The notes under the pieces were generated by a model. The model was not told where the DNA came from. It saw nothing but the letters and a program-made list of their open reading frames with translations, and did not search any database. Below are positions 1 to 8,045 of a stretch of 64,000 nucleotides of DNA, piece by piece. The stretch is from contig NZ_JONP01000008.1 in assembly GCF_000711725.1 (NCBI RefSeq), positions 62,001 through 126,000 on the forward strand, in the 5' to 3' direction. The translations under genes and the position numbers were made by a program. Origin of the DNA: Roseomonas aerilata DSM 19363. Its GTDB lineage: Bacteria; Pseudomonadota; Alphaproteobacteria; Acetobacterales; Acetobacteraceae. Numbering within the stretch: position 1 is the first letter of the stretch; every line of letters starts with the position of its first letter.

Positions 1-522
1 GACGATGGCCGGGAGCGTGAGCTTCACCGTCTCCTGGCCGCCATCCACCTCGCGGGTCACGCTCGCGCTGCCGTCCGCGACCTCGACCTTGTTGGCGAAG
101 GTGCCCTGGCCCCAGCCGAGGAGGGCGGCCAGCATCTGGCCGGTCGCGTTCATGTCGTCGTCGATGGCCTGCTTGCCGAGGATGACCATCTGCGGGCCCT
201 CCTTGTCCACGATGGCCTTCAGGATCTTGGCGACGGCGATCGGCTCGACCGTGTCCGTCGTCTCGACCAGGATGCCGCGGTCAGCGCCCATGGCGAGCGC
301 GGTGCGAATCTGCTCCTGCGCCTGGGTGGGGCCGACGGAGACGGCGACGATCTCGGTCGCCACTCCCTTCTCCTTCAGGCGCACGGCCTCCTCGACGGCG
401 ATCTCGTCGAAGGGGTTCATCGACATCTTCACGTTGGCGGTCTCGACGCCCGTGCCGTCCGGGCGAACCCGGACCTTCACGTTGTAGTCCACCACCCGCT
501 TGACGGGGACGAGGAGCTTCAT
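1..522 (-). CDS. etfB: Electron transfer flavoprotein beta subunit, partial (C-terminus outside window)
   Basis: EtfB pairs with EtfA to carry electrons from acyl-CoA and other flavin dehydrogenases to ETF:quinone oxidoreductase. The visible 173 residues begin [18 protein letters not shown], then show [12 protein letters not shown] near residues 35-46 and the family segment [20 protein letters not shown] near 120-138, which contributes to nucleotide binding. Family members are about 250 residues, so roughly the last 75 lie beyond base 1. The start ATG (cat at 520-522) gives the canonical N-terminus. etfA would be expected next but lies outside the window. Identification is firm. Confidence 0.95.
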   Translation of the reverse strand, partial: MKLLVPVKRVVDYNVKVRVRPDGTGVETANVKMSMNPFDEIAVEEAVRLKEKGVATEIVAVSVGPTQAQEQIRTALAMGADRGILVETTDTVEPIAVAKILKAIVDKEGPQMVILGKQAIDDDMNATGQMLAALLGWGQGTFANKVEVADGSASVTREVDGGQETVKLTLPAIV

Positions 523-736
523 GCCCGGATTCTCATGATTGTTGGCGATCCTCTGCTGGGCAGCGGCCAGGGTCGGGGCCGGTGCGCTTGCGGGACCGTG
601 GCGGGCCCCGGACAGGTGGGCAGGGCAAGGCGCGGCCGGAGCCGCGCGTGCCAGGAGTCAGCCGGGTCTATACGGCCCGCCCCCGGCGGCGACAAGCCAC
701 GCGCCCGGCGGCAGCTGGCTGCTCGCCCGGCGGCCC

Positions 737-931
737 TCAGCCCCGCATGAGGTAGAGGAGCAGGGCGAAGAGGGCGAGGGTAACGCCCTGCAGGGTGACG
801 CGCCAGCGCATCAGGGCGTTGGATTTGTGGGAGTCGCTGCTTCCTCGGGCCATGCCGACCATGCCGTAGAAGAGGGTGCCCAGGGTGGCGAGCATCCCAA
901 GGGCGACGAGGATGGTGAGGAATGTGATCAT
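737..931 (-). CDS. Twin-transmembrane HIG1-domain-like small membrane protein
   Basis: A 64-residue protein with two hydrophobic helices, roughly residues 2-22 and 45-62, separated by a short basic loop. The segment SNALMRWRVTLQGVTLALF matches the hypoxia-induced-gene-1 (HIG1) family, whose members are linked to respiratory complexes. I chose the ATG at 931 (MITFLTILVALG) because the upstream in-frame extension is arginine-rich and lacks membrane character. In many alphaproteobacteria a twin-transmembrane gene of this kind sits near etfB, as here. The precise role is not known from sequence. Confidence 0.8.
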   Translation of the reverse strand: MITFLTILVALGMLATLGTLFYGMVGMARGSSDSHKSNALMRWRVTLQGVTLALFALLLYLMRG

Positions 932-1066
932 GACCGCCAGGATGTGGGCATGCCCGCCCACCCGGCAACGCCGGGCGCCCCGCAAAGAGGGAATGCCGGG
1001 GGTCGATTCGCTGCTTTTCCCCGCCCCTTCACAAGACTTGGCGGGCGTTTCGCCAACCCGGTCGCC

Positions 1067-1597
1067 TCAGTCGAGCGAGGCCGAGTGCCAGATCGACGGG
1101 CGCGCCGGCAGGATGAAGCCGTAGGCGGGGAAGACAGTATTCCCGATCACCGCCGCCGGCGGGTACCACACTCGCACCTCCGACCAGTCGTTGCGGGTGG
1201 AGACGTCGATCACCGGCTGGTCCCGCGCCACCCGCCCACGCAGCCCGCCCGAGGCCCAGTTGGCGTGGTCCACCCGGATCTCCCGCGGCCCGACCACGCG
1301 GGCGACGACCGCGACATGACCGTCCCGCAGGCGGGAGGTTCGCTGGAAAACAAGGACGGCGCCCTCGCGCGGCTGCTGCCCGCGCTGGTAGCGGCCCAGC
1401 GCCGCCTCCCACCACTGCCAGCCATCGCCGCGCAACTCGAGCCCCGAGCGGGCGCGGGCGTAGGGCACGCAGGACTGGTAGCTGTCGGAAGCCTCGTAGC
1501 CATAGCCCGCGGACGGGCCGCCCCGCGTGGACCCGCAGGCCGAGAGCGCCCCGCCGGCCAGCGCCAGCAACACGAGGCGCAGGAAGATTCCCGCCAC
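1067..1597 (-). CDS. CHAP-domain lipoprotein (putative peptidoglycan amidase/endopeptidase)
   Basis: The GTG start at 1597 gives a lipoprotein signal MAGIFLRLVLLALAGG followed by the lipobox LSAC, with the lipidated Cys at residue 21. The mature part is a compact CHAP-like domain. The likely nucleophile is Cys43 in SYQSCVPYARARSG, with His94 in RDGHVAVVARV and DHANW at 110-114 as the other active-site elements. CHAP domains cut amide bonds in peptidoglycan or glutathionylspermidine. At 176 residues it is a single-domain protein, expected to be anchored in the periplasm. It stands alone, divergent from the GGDEF-EAL gene. The substrate is not predictable. Confidence 0.8.
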   Translation of the reverse strand: MAGIFLRLVLLALAGGALSACGSTRGGPSAGYGYEASDSYQSCVPYARARSGLELRGDGWQWWEAALGRYQRGQQPREGAVLVFQRTSRLRDGHVAVVARVVGPREIRVDHANWASGGLRGRVARDQPVIDVSTRNDWSEVRVWYPPAAVIGNTVFPAYGFILPARPSIWHSASLD

Positions 1598-1774
1598 GAT
1601 TGACCCATTCCCCCAGGTGGACCTCCCCCGAGGCCCGGGACCAGCCTAGCGTCAGCGGCCCGGCCTGTCAGCGCCCCGTAACGATCCCTTTGGGAAGGCG
1701 CCGTTTACCCCGCATCCACCGATTGCACCTAGGCTGTGCCGGTGGTTGTCGCGACAGGGGAGACGGTTGCGTCC

Positions 1775-3145
1775 ATGGATGGAATGATCGGTCCGCCGCC
1801 GGGTGGGGAGCGGGAAGGGCACTGCCCGGCCTGCGCGCGGCCGCTCTGGCAGGGCGATCATCTGACGGGCCTGGCCGACCGGCTGGAATTCCGAGCCCGG
1901 CTGAAGGAGGCCCTGTCCCCCAACCAGCCCTGCGACCGGAGCGCCCGCGAGAAGCGGCGCGAGGTCGTGGTGCTGCTCGTCGATCTCGACCGCTTCAAAT
2001 CCGTGAACGACAGCCTTGGCCACGCCGCGGGGGACGCGCTGCTGCGCCACGTCGGCCAGCGGCTGCGCGGCCTGCTGCGGCAGCAGGACATCGCCGCCCG
2101 CATGGGCGGGGACGAGTTCGCGGTCCTCCTCGGCAGCCCGGCCAGCCAGGAGGCGGTGGTCGGCATCGCCGGCCGGCTCGTGGACCTGCTTGGCCGCTCC
2201 TATCTGGTGGAGGGGCGGATCGCCAATGTGGGAGCCAGTGTCGGCATCGCCGTCGTGCCGCCAGGCCTTGACGTGGACAGCGTGCTCCGCCGCGCCGATC
2301 TCGCCCTGTACAAGAGCAAGGAGGGCGGGCGGCAGCGTTTCCACTTCTTCGAGCCATCCCTGCAGGAGGCGGCGGAGGAGCGGCAGCGGCTCGAATTCGA
2401 CCTTCGCGCCGCTCTTGCCCTGAACCAGTTCGAGCTCTTCTACCAGCCGCAGTTCCACCTCCACTCGCAGCAGCTCTCGGGTTTCGAGGCGCTGATCCGC
2501 TGGCGCCATCCGGTGCGCGGCCTCGTACCGCCCGACCGCTTCATCCCCCTGACCGAGGAACTTGGCCTGATCACCCCCATCGGCGAATGGGTGATCCACG
2601 AGGCCTGCGCCGAGGCGGTGCGCTGGGGAGGCAAGCTGAGCGTGGCCGTGAACGTCGCGCCCGCCCAGTTCATTGGCGGCTCGCTCCTGCCGGTCGTCAC
2701 GAAAGCGCTGAAGGCCACCTCGCTGCCCGGCCCTCTGCTGGAGCTGGAGATCACCGAAACCGCGCTGCTGCACGACAGCGGCTTCACGCTGCAGCAGCTC
2801 TCGGCGCTGAAGGCGCTCGGCGTGCGCATCTCCCTCGACGATTTCGGGACCGGCTACTCCTCGCTGACGCAGCTGCGCCGCTTTCCCTTCGACAAGGTGA
2901 AGATCGACCGTTCCTTCGCCGATGACAGCGCGGTGGTGCGCGCCGTCGCCGCGCTGGGCACGAGCCTCGGCATCCGCATCACGGCCGAGGGCGTGGAAAC
3001 CGCCGAGCAGATGATGCGGATCCGTGAGGACGGCTGCACGGAGGCCCAAGGGTACCTTCTCAGCAAGCCGGTACCGGCCGTCGACGTGCCAAAGCTCATC
3101 GCGCGCTTCACCGATGCCGGCCACACAAGTGAAAGACTGCCGTGA
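1775..3145 (+). CDS. Diguanylate cyclase/phosphodiesterase (GGDEF-EAL), c-di-GMP turnover
   Basis: A 456-residue cytoplasmic protein with no membrane segment. A short N-terminus with a CPAC motif (17-20) leads into a GGDEF domain (about 30-190) and an EAL domain (about 205-450). The GGDEF motif is intact (111-115), and an RxxD inhibitory-site motif (RQQD, 102-105) lies five residues before it. The EAL domain keeps FEAL (237-240), NVAPAQF, LEITETALL, DDFGTGYSS (355-363), KVKIDRS and AEGVET, so both activities look possible. I chose ATG 1775 over an in-frame GTG at 1736. The stop overlaps the start of the BLUF gene (TGATG), implying coupled translation and probable light control. Confidence 0.93.
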   Translation: MDGMIGPPPGGEREGHCPACARPLWQGDHLTGLADRLEFRARLKEALSPNQPCDRSAREKRREVVVLLVDLDRFKSVNDSLGHAAGDALLRHVGQRLRGLLRQQDIAARMGGDEFAVLLGSPASQEAVVGIAGRLVDLLGRSYLVEGRIANVGASVGIAVVPPGLDVDSVLRRADLALYKSKEGGRQRFHFFEPSLQEAAEERQRLEFDLRAALALNQFELFYQPQFHLHSQQLSGFEALIRWRHPVRGLVPPDRFIPLTEELGLITPIGEWVIHEACAEAVRWGGKLSVAVNVAPAQFIGGSLLPVVTKALKATSLPGPLLELEITETALLHDSGFTLQQLSALKALGVRISLDDFGTGYSSLTQLRRFPFDKVKIDRSFADDSAVVRAVAALGTSLGIRITAEGVETAEQMMRIREDGCTEAQGYLLSKPVPAVDVPKLIARFTDAGHTSERLP

Positions 3146-3639
3146 TGGACATGGGCGGACCGCTTCACGCTGTTCACGCTGTTCACGCACCGGAAGGGGA
3201 TAACAGCCCCGGCGCGCCAGGCATCGGCCTGCACCGGCTGATCTATGTCAGCCAAAACCTCCTGGCCGGCTCACCCGGCGAGGTCGAGGCCGAGGTCCTG
3301 AGCATCCTTGAGGCATCCCGGCGCAACAATACGCGCGCGGGCATCACCGGCGCGCTGCTGTTCAGCCCCGATTTCTTCGCGCAGGCCCTGGAAGGCCCGC
3401 TGCCCGCCGTGCAGCAGGTGTTCGAGCGCATCCAGTGCGACGAGCGTCATCGGGACACCGTCGTGCTTGCCTGCGAACCCGTCGCCATCAGGGAGTTCGG
3501 CGCGTGGTCGATGGCCTATGCCGGCCAGGTCGAGAACGGCCGCTACTCCGCCCTGACCATGCCGGGAACGGGCAGTGCGGAAGCCCGACGCGTGCTGGAA
3601 CTGCTTCGACGGGTGCTGAAGCCGGTACACGCCGGCTGA
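3145..3639 (+). CDS. BLUF-domain blue-light photoreceptor
   Basis: A 164-residue protein. After a poorly conserved 28-residue leader it is a single BLUF domain (about 29-125), which binds FAD non-covalently and senses blue light. The flavin-contacting residues are present: Tyr34 (LIYVSQN), Asn61/62 (RRNNTRAGITG), Gln80 (FFAQALEG), and Trp121 with Met123 (FGAWSMAYAG), in the same order as in AppA and BlrB. There is no fused output domain, so it must act on a partner. The partner is almost certainly the GGDEF-EAL enzyme, because the ATG overlaps its stop codon. The leader holds a repeated HAV tripeptide from a 9-bp duplication. Confidence 0.93.
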   Translation: MDMGGPLHAVHAVHAPEGDNSPGAPGIGLHRLIYVSQNLLAGSPGEVEAEVLSILEASRRNNTRAGITGALLFSPDFFAQALEGPLPAVQQVFERIQCDERHRDTVVLACEPVAIREFGAWSMAYAGQVENGRYSALTMPGTGSAEARRVLELLRRVLKPVHAG

Positions 3640-3679
3640 GAGGTTCCTTCGGGCGCTCGTGAGGCTGCGCGAGTGACTC

Positions 3680-3945
3680 GGGGAGAGGAAGAAGGAATTC
3701 TTCCTCTCCCCGGACCCCTCTCCATCATCTTTTTCTATCCGGTTGGAATCACCCTTTGGCCGGTGCGCCTCGGGTCACCGACCCGAGGCGACTGCACGCG
3801 CAGGAAGGGCATCCGAAAAGAACTCCTCCCATCACCGCACTCACGCCAGTCAGATGGGTATCCAAGGGCGTCAGGCCCTTGGCGGATCTGAGGCACTGCC
3901 TCGGATGTCCGGAGAAGGCAGAGCCCTCCCCAGGGCGGGGTTTTA
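3680..3945. repeat. Interspersed multi-hairpin repeat, copy 1 (convergent gap)
   Basis: This fills most of the 319-bp gap between the BLUF gene and the convergent WYL-like gene. It holds a 14-bp-stem hairpin with GGAA loop (3680-3711), a downstream T-run (about 3729-3734), an 11-bp hairpin CGCCTCGGGTC/GACCCGAGGCG (3766-3790), a dyad at 3862-3882 (CCAAGGG/CCCTTGG) and a weak GAGGCA/TGCCTC dyad near 3889-3903. A second copy at 40776-41019 has the same modules, order and spacing. No ORF is supported. It may act as a bidirectional terminator or be a non-autonomous repeat family. Confidence 0.8.
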
Positions 3946-3958
3946 AATAGGGGGAGGA

Positions 3959-4366
3959 TCAGGCCGCCAGCGGCACCGCCGAGAGGGCTTCGTCGCGCGA
4001 GGGCACCTCGGCCACGGGGGCGTCGATGCCGGGGGTCCAAGCTGAGCCGGGCCGGGGGCGCGGCGCGAAATGGGCGCGCAGGGCGCGGCTGGCGCCGATG
4101 CGCGCGACATCGAACATACGCCAGCCCTCTCCGGGGTCGCCGGGGCCGCGGGCCAGTCCGGCGGTCTGCCAGGTCAGCAGGCCAACCCGCCCCGTGCCCA
4201 TCCGGCCGATGGCGTGCGGGTGCACCACCCGCCAGGCGCCGCCGTAGAAGAGCTCGAGCGCGCGCCTCTCCCGCACCGCCTGGGCGAGGCGGGCGATCCG
4301 GCGGCGAAGAGGTCGGGAAAGGGGCGGGGACGCATCGGCGCGGGGCCCCGCAGGGGTCTTGCGCAT
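3959..4366 (-). CDS. Stand-alone WYL-like domain protein
   Basis: A 135-residue protein. The core LELFYGGAWRVVHPHAIGRM ... GWRMFDVARIGA resembles a WYL-type Sm-fold ligand-binding module, with the basic-aromatic strand and the conserved W-x-x-F-D-V-x-R-I ending. WYL domains usually sit behind a helix-turn-helix in transcription factors that sense nucleotides or nucleic acids. Here no helix-turn-helix is visible; the N-terminal 40 residues are basic. It converges on the BLUF gene across the repeat element. It could be a regulator remnant or a partner subunit. The domain assignment is moderate and the function unknown. Confidence 0.6.
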   Translation of the reverse strand: MRKTPAGPRADASPPLSRPLRRRIARLAQAVRERRALELFYGGAWRVVHPHAIGRMGTGRVGLLTWQTAGLARGPGDPGEGWRMFDVARIGASRALRAHFAPRPRPGSAWTPGIDAPVAEVPSRDEALSAVPLAA

Positions 4367-4420
4367 GGCCCCGATATGGGGATCAGGCCCCTGATTTAAA
4401 AGGCTTCCTGGTGGCGCCCG

Positions 4421-4738
4421 TCAGGCATCGAGGCCTGCGTACCAGGCGGCGTAGGGGGTGTTCCCCACCATCTTGCGGTTAAGGTCGGGGGCGCCGTCCG
4501 TCCACCAGACCGGGCCGCGCTCGCCCAGGGCGCGCTTGGCCTTGTCCACGGCGGCGCGGGCTTCCGCCAGGGCCGCCGCATCCCCCGCGCGGAGCGCCGC
4601 GCGGACGGAACGGCGGGCGGCCATCAGGGCTTTCGTCAGCGCCTCCCGCTCCCCGGGCGGAAGGGCGGGGTTGGACAGGCGCCACAGCCGGCCGCGGACG
4701 ACGAAGTAGCGGCCGTCCGGTGTCACCGGGTACTTCAT
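4421..4738 (-). CDS. Conserved hypothetical protein (GRYFVVRGRLWR family)
   Basis: A 105-residue soluble protein starting MKYPVTPDGRYFVVRGRLWRLSNP by composition, followed by an Ala/Arg-rich helical middle (about 30-75) and a conserved-looking tail with RGPVWWTDGAPDLNRKMVGN. I recognise this pattern from short conserved hypothetical proteins in proteobacteria, where it is sometimes labelled as a Tol-type transporter. Nothing in the sequence supports a transport role: there is no membrane segment or signal peptide. It lies 11 bp downstream of metW on the same strand and may be co-transcribed with metXW. Function unknown. Confidence 0.7.
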   Translation of the reverse strand: MKYPVTPDGRYFVVRGRLWRLSNPALPPGEREALTKALMAARRSVRAALRAGDAAALAEARAAVDKAKRALGERGPVWWTDGAPDLNRKMVGNTPYAAWYAGLDA

Positions 4739-4749
4739 CGCGGCGCGCG

Positions 4750-5400
4750 TCAGGCTTTGCGGCTGAGCAGGAAGAGGGCCTGTTCCCCGAAGAGGTTCGC
4801 CAGGCCCAGGCCGCGGCGCCAGGGGGCGCGCAACCCGCGCTCGTCCACCGCCAGCCAGCCGTCCACGGCGTAGCCGTCCGTCTCGCAGAGGGCCACGAAG
4901 TCGAGGATCGTGCAGGGGTGGATGTTGGGCGTCTCGTACCAGGGGCGGTTCCAGGTGTCCGTGTCCGGCATCCGCCCGGTGGAGAGCAGGCGCCAGCGCA
5001 TCTGCCAGTGGCCGAAATTGGGGAAGGAGATGATCGCGTGGCTGCCGATGCGCAGCATCTGCCGCAGCACCTCGCGCGGGCGCTCCACCGCCTGCAGCGT
5101 GCGAGAGAGCACGACGTAGTCGAAGGCGCCGTCCGGGTACTGCGCGAGGTCGGCGTCGGCGTCGCCGTGGATGACGGCGAGGCCCGCGGCGACGGCGCGC
5201 GTGGCCTCGGCCATGTCGATCTCAATGCCGCGGGCGTCGGCGCCCTTCTCGCGCGTCAGGTACTCGATGAGGGCGCCGTCGCCGCAGCCGATGTCGAGCA
5301 CCTTCGCGCCGGTCGGGATCATCTCCGCGATCAGGCGAAGGTCGAGCCGCATGTTCTTCGCGACGTAGCGGATGGGTTCACCCTTGGGGCGGATTCCCAT
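4750..5400 (-). CDS. metW: Methionine biosynthesis protein MetW (SAM-dependent methyltransferase-like)
   Basis: A 216-residue class I methyltransferase fold. The nucleotide-binding motif VLDIGCGDGALIEYL lies near residues 33-47, followed by ARGIEID and the MetW-typical VLSRTLQAVERPREVL and SFPNFGHWQMRWRL segments. MetW is established as the partner of MetX in proteobacterial homoserine acylation. The ATG at 5400 is two bases past the metX stop, so the genes form an operon. The reading frame is open far upstream, but that part only shadows metX. Identification is firm. Confidence 0.93.
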   Translation of the reverse strand: MGIRPKGEPIRYVAKNMRLDLRLIAEMIPTGAKVLDIGCGDGALIEYLTREKGADARGIEIDMAEATRAVAAGLAVIHGDADADLAQYPDGAFDYVVLSRTLQAVERPREVLRQMLRIGSHAIISFPNFGHWQMRWRLLSTGRMPDTDTWNRPWYETPNIHPCTILDFVALCETDGYAVDGWLAVDERGLRAPWRRGLGLANLFGEQALFLLSRKA

Positions 5401-5402
5401 GC

Positions 5403-6557
5403 TCAGGCCCCCGCCGCGTCGGCCGCGCCGCGCAGGAAGCCGCCGAGGGCCGCGTGGAACTCGGGCTCGTCCAGCAGGAAGGCGTCGTGGCCCTTGTCGG
5501 AGGCGATCTCGATGAACGAGGTGCGGGCGGCGGCGCGGTTCAGCGCGCGGGTGATCGCCCGGCTCTCGGCCGTCGGGAAGAGCCAGTCGGAGGAGAAGGA
5601 GGCGAGGAAGAAGCGGGTCGGCGTGCCGCGGAAGGCCTGCGAGAGATCGCCATCGAAATCGGCGGCGAGATCGAAATAGTCCATCGCGCGGGTGATGGTG
5701 AGGTAGGAGTTCGCGTCGAAGCGGCGGATGAAGGTGCTGCCCTGGTGGCGCAGGTAGCTCTCCACCGCGAAGACGTCCTCGAGGAAGGTGACGGCCTTGG
5801 CGCCCTGGAGGCGGCGGCCGAACTTCCGCGTCAGCGCGCTCTCCGAGAGGTAGGTGATGTGGGCGACCATGCGCGCGACCGAGAGGCCCTGCGCCGGCAG
5901 CCGCCCCTCCCGCCAGTAGGCGCCGCCGCACCAGTCGGGGTCGGCGTGGATGGCGGCGCGGCCGACCTCGTGGAAGGCGATGTTCTGGGCGGAGTGATGG
6001 GCCGCCGTCGCGATGGGCGCGCAGGCGAAGACCGATTCCGGGTAGGTCGCTGCCCATTGCAGGGCCTGCATGCCCCCCATGGAGCCGCCGACCACCGCCA
6101 GCAGCCGCTCAATGCCGAGATGCTCCACCAGCCGCTTCTGGGCGCGGACCATGTCGCGGATCGTGACGCTGGGGAAATCGGTGCCCCAGGGGCGGCCGAG
6201 GGGTTGGCCCTCCGCATCCGTCATCTCCTCCCGCGGGCCGGAGCTGCCCATGCAGCCACCGAGGACATTGGCGCAGATGACGAAGAAGCGGTCAGTATCG
6301 ATGGGCAGGCCGGGGCCGACTACCGCTTCCCACCAGCCGGGGCGACCGGTCACGGGATGGCGGCCGGCCAGGTACTGGTCGCCGGTCAGGGCATGGCAGA
6401 CGAGCACGGCGTTGCCGCGGGCGGCGTCGAGCGTGCCGTAGGTCTCGTAGGCCACGATCAGCGGCGCGATCGTGGCGCTGCTGTCCAGCAGCAGGCCGTC
6501 CGGGAAGACGGCCCGCTGGTGCGCCACGTCCGGGGAGAACGGCACGACCTCATTCAT
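5403..6557 (-). CDS. metX: Homoserine O-acetyltransferase
   Basis: An alpha/beta-hydrolase enzyme of 384 residues that acylates homoserine as the entry step to methionine. Visible motifs are the oxyanion region [28 protein letters not shown], and the nucleophile elbow [13 protein letters not shown] with Ser159. The acid Asp is in SFSSDWLFP and the His in DKGHDAFLL, completing the triad. The length fits the family. I prefer ATG 6557 ([10 protein letters not shown]) to the in-frame ATG at 6593, whose extra 12 residues are not family-like. Some MetX proteins use succinyl-CoA, so acyl specificity is not certain. I saw no SAM riboswitch upstream. Confidence 0.94.
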   Translation of the reverse strand: MNEVVPFSPDVAHQRAVFPDGLLLDSSATIAPLIVAYETYGTLDAARGNAVLVCHALTGDQYLAGRHPVTGRPGWWEAVVGPGLPIDTDRFFVICANVLGGCMGSSGPREEMTDAEGQPLGRPWGTDFPSVTIRDMVRAQKRLVEHLGIERLLAVVGGSMGGMQALQWAATYPESVFACAPIATAAHHSAQNIAFHEVGRAAIHADPDWCGGAYWREGRLPAQGLSVARMVAHITYLSESALTRKFGRRLQGAKAVTFLEDVFAVESYLRHQGSTFIRRFDANSYLTITRAMDYFDLAADFDGDLSQAFRGTPTRFFLASFSSDWLFPTAESRAITRALNRAAARTSFIEIASDKGHDAFLLDEPEFHAALGGFLRGAADAAGA

Positions 6558-6656
6558 GGCGGGAGGATTAGGAGCCCTGCGGCGGGCGGGCAAGGTCGGG
6601 CGGACCCGGGAGGGAGGCCCGGGGGATCGGTGGGGCGAGGCCGTGGGCGCCCGCGG

Positions 6657-7712
6657 TCAGGCGCCTTCCAGCATCGCGGGAAGGCGCGCCGAGCGGCCGG
6701 GATGCAGTTCTCCGCGCAGGGTGACGAGTTCGTCCGGGGCGTCGGGCTCCGTGACGCGGGCGAGAAGCAGGTCGAGGCCGCGCCGGACGAGGGCCGGGAC
6801 GGGGACCACGATGGTGGTCAGCTCGTAGGGAGGGTGCAGGGCGGTCGCCACCCCGTCGAAGCCGACGACGGAGATGCCTTCTGTCATGCCCACGGGAATG
6901 GCGGCCGAGCGGAGGGCGTCGATGAGGCCCATCGCCATGCCGTCGCTTACGGCGAAGACGGCATCGGGGCGCGCCTCGGGCGGCAGGGCCGCGATGCGCA
7001 GGCCGGCCGCCCACCCGCCTTCCCGCGTGGAGCCGCCGTCGAAGCGGCAGGCAAGGCCGTGGCCCGCTTCCGCGAGGCGGGTGGCGAAGCCGCGCTCCCG
7101 ATCCTGGCTCGTGGAGGTATCGGCGTGGCCGCCGACGACCGCGAAGCGCCGGTGCCCGGCCGCGAGGAGAAGGCCGGCCAGGCGGGCGCCGCCCTCCGCG
7201 TTATCGCAGCTCACGGCCGTGCCGTGGTCGCGCGCCACGCGGTTCACCATGACGAGCGGCACGGCGTTCTCCGCGCAGATCGCGGTGACGCGGGAGGGCA
7301 GCACGGCCGAGGTCACGATGCAGCCGTCCACGCGGTATCCGAGCAGAGCCTGGGCGGTGCGCTCCTCCATGGAGCCCTCCCCGGCGTGGAGGATCAGCAG
7401 GCGCAGCCCGCGATCGGCGGCCTGGGCGACCAGTTCCTCCAGCAGGGCGGGGTAGAAGGGGTTCCGCATGGGCCCCAGCACGAGGCCGATGAGCCCGCTC
7501 CGGCCGCCGAGCAGGGTGCGGGCCAGGGTGTCCGGCGCGTAGCCGGCCTCCGCCGCCAGGGCGCTGATCCGCCGGCGCGTGGCGGGGGAGATGCGGGTAT
7601 CGCCGCGCAGGGCGCGGGAGACGGTGGAGATCGACACACCCGCGGTCTGGGAGAGGGAGAGCAGCGTGGCCCGGGGGCGGGCCGGCCGGGAGCGTGAGAC
7701 CGGATGATCCAT
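6657..7712 (-). CDS. LacI-family transcriptional regulator
   Basis: A 351-residue repressor. The N-terminal helix-turn-helix and hinge (about 15-65) contain SQTAGVSISTVSRALRG and GYAPDTLARTL, followed by a periplasmic-binding-like effector domain (about 70-340) starting GLIGLVLGPMRNPFYP. It is divergent from the LeuC-like operon across a 333-bp gap containing a perfect 12-bp palindrome 30 bp before its own start and a close variant at 7811. That arrangement suggests autoregulation and control of the hydratase-lyase operon by a pathway metabolite. The effector cannot be named. Confidence 0.92.
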   Translation of the reverse strand: MDHPVSRSRPARPRATLLSLSQTAGVSISTVSRALRGDTRISPATRRRISALAAEAGYAPDTLARTLLGGRSGLIGLVLGPMRNPFYPALLEELVAQAADRGLRLLILHAGEGSMEERTAQALLGYRVDGCIVTSAVLPSRVTAICAENAVPLVMVNRVARDHGTAVSCDNAEGGARLAGLLLAAGHRRFAVVGGHADTSTSQDRERGFATRLAEAGHGLACRFDGGSTREGGWAAGLRIAALPPEARPDAVFAVSDGMAMGLIDALRSAAIPVGMTEGISVVGFDGVATALHPPYELTTIVVPVPALVRRGLDLLLARVTEPDAPDELVTLRGELHPGRSARLPAMLEGA

Positions 7713-8045
7713 CCGCTCATCCTAGCAGCTTGCCCGGCATGGCAAAGCTTTGCATCAGCAAAGCAAGCCGGCACAGGATCCCTCGTTTCCGCGCTGCACA
7801 AACGGGCCGCGCAAACCTTTGAACAAAACTCTTGAACAGGGGGTGCTGGCCGCGCCATGCTCCGAGTGCACCGGCCGCCACGATGCCGGGCATGACAAGA
7901 TCGGGTGGAGGGAGCGGATGCACCGGGTGAGCGGGGCCATCCAGGCGACAGCTTTTTCGTCATCCGGTGCGGCATGGCCGGCCGGGGCCGGGCGCACGGG
8001 CTGATCGGGCCCCCTCCTGTTACCACCCGGAAGAGGACGACCCGC
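7713..8045. promoter_or_regulatory. Divergent regulatory region between LacI gene and hydratase operon
   Basis: A 333-bp gap with lower GC than its surroundings. It holds the perfect palindrome GCAAAGCTTTGC at 7742-7753 and GCAAACCTTTGA at 7811-7822, which matches at 10 of 12 positions. LacI-family operators are palindromes of this general type with a central CpG or GpC. The two sites are 69 bp apart, compatible with looping or dual operators. No coding capacity is convincing; in-frame extensions of the LeuC-like gene through here do not look like protein. No -10/-35 pair is assigned. Confidence 0.6.

Noticed and set aside
3160-3190. Tandem repeat in the BLUF leader (CTGTTCACG units)
   Set aside because: Only two to three 9-bp units; most likely a small replication slip with no clear function.
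1652-3190. Long minus-strand ORF antisense to the GGDEF-EAL gene
   Set aside because: Such long antisense frames are common in very GC-rich DNA; the translation has no domain features and composition typical of a shadow frame. The same applies to those opposite metX, cysI, yejA and the histidine kinase.
6558-6656. SAM-responsive riboswitch upstream of metX
   Set aside because: The leader is only about 100 bp and very GC-rich; I could not find the SAM-II core or other SAM riboswitch motifs.
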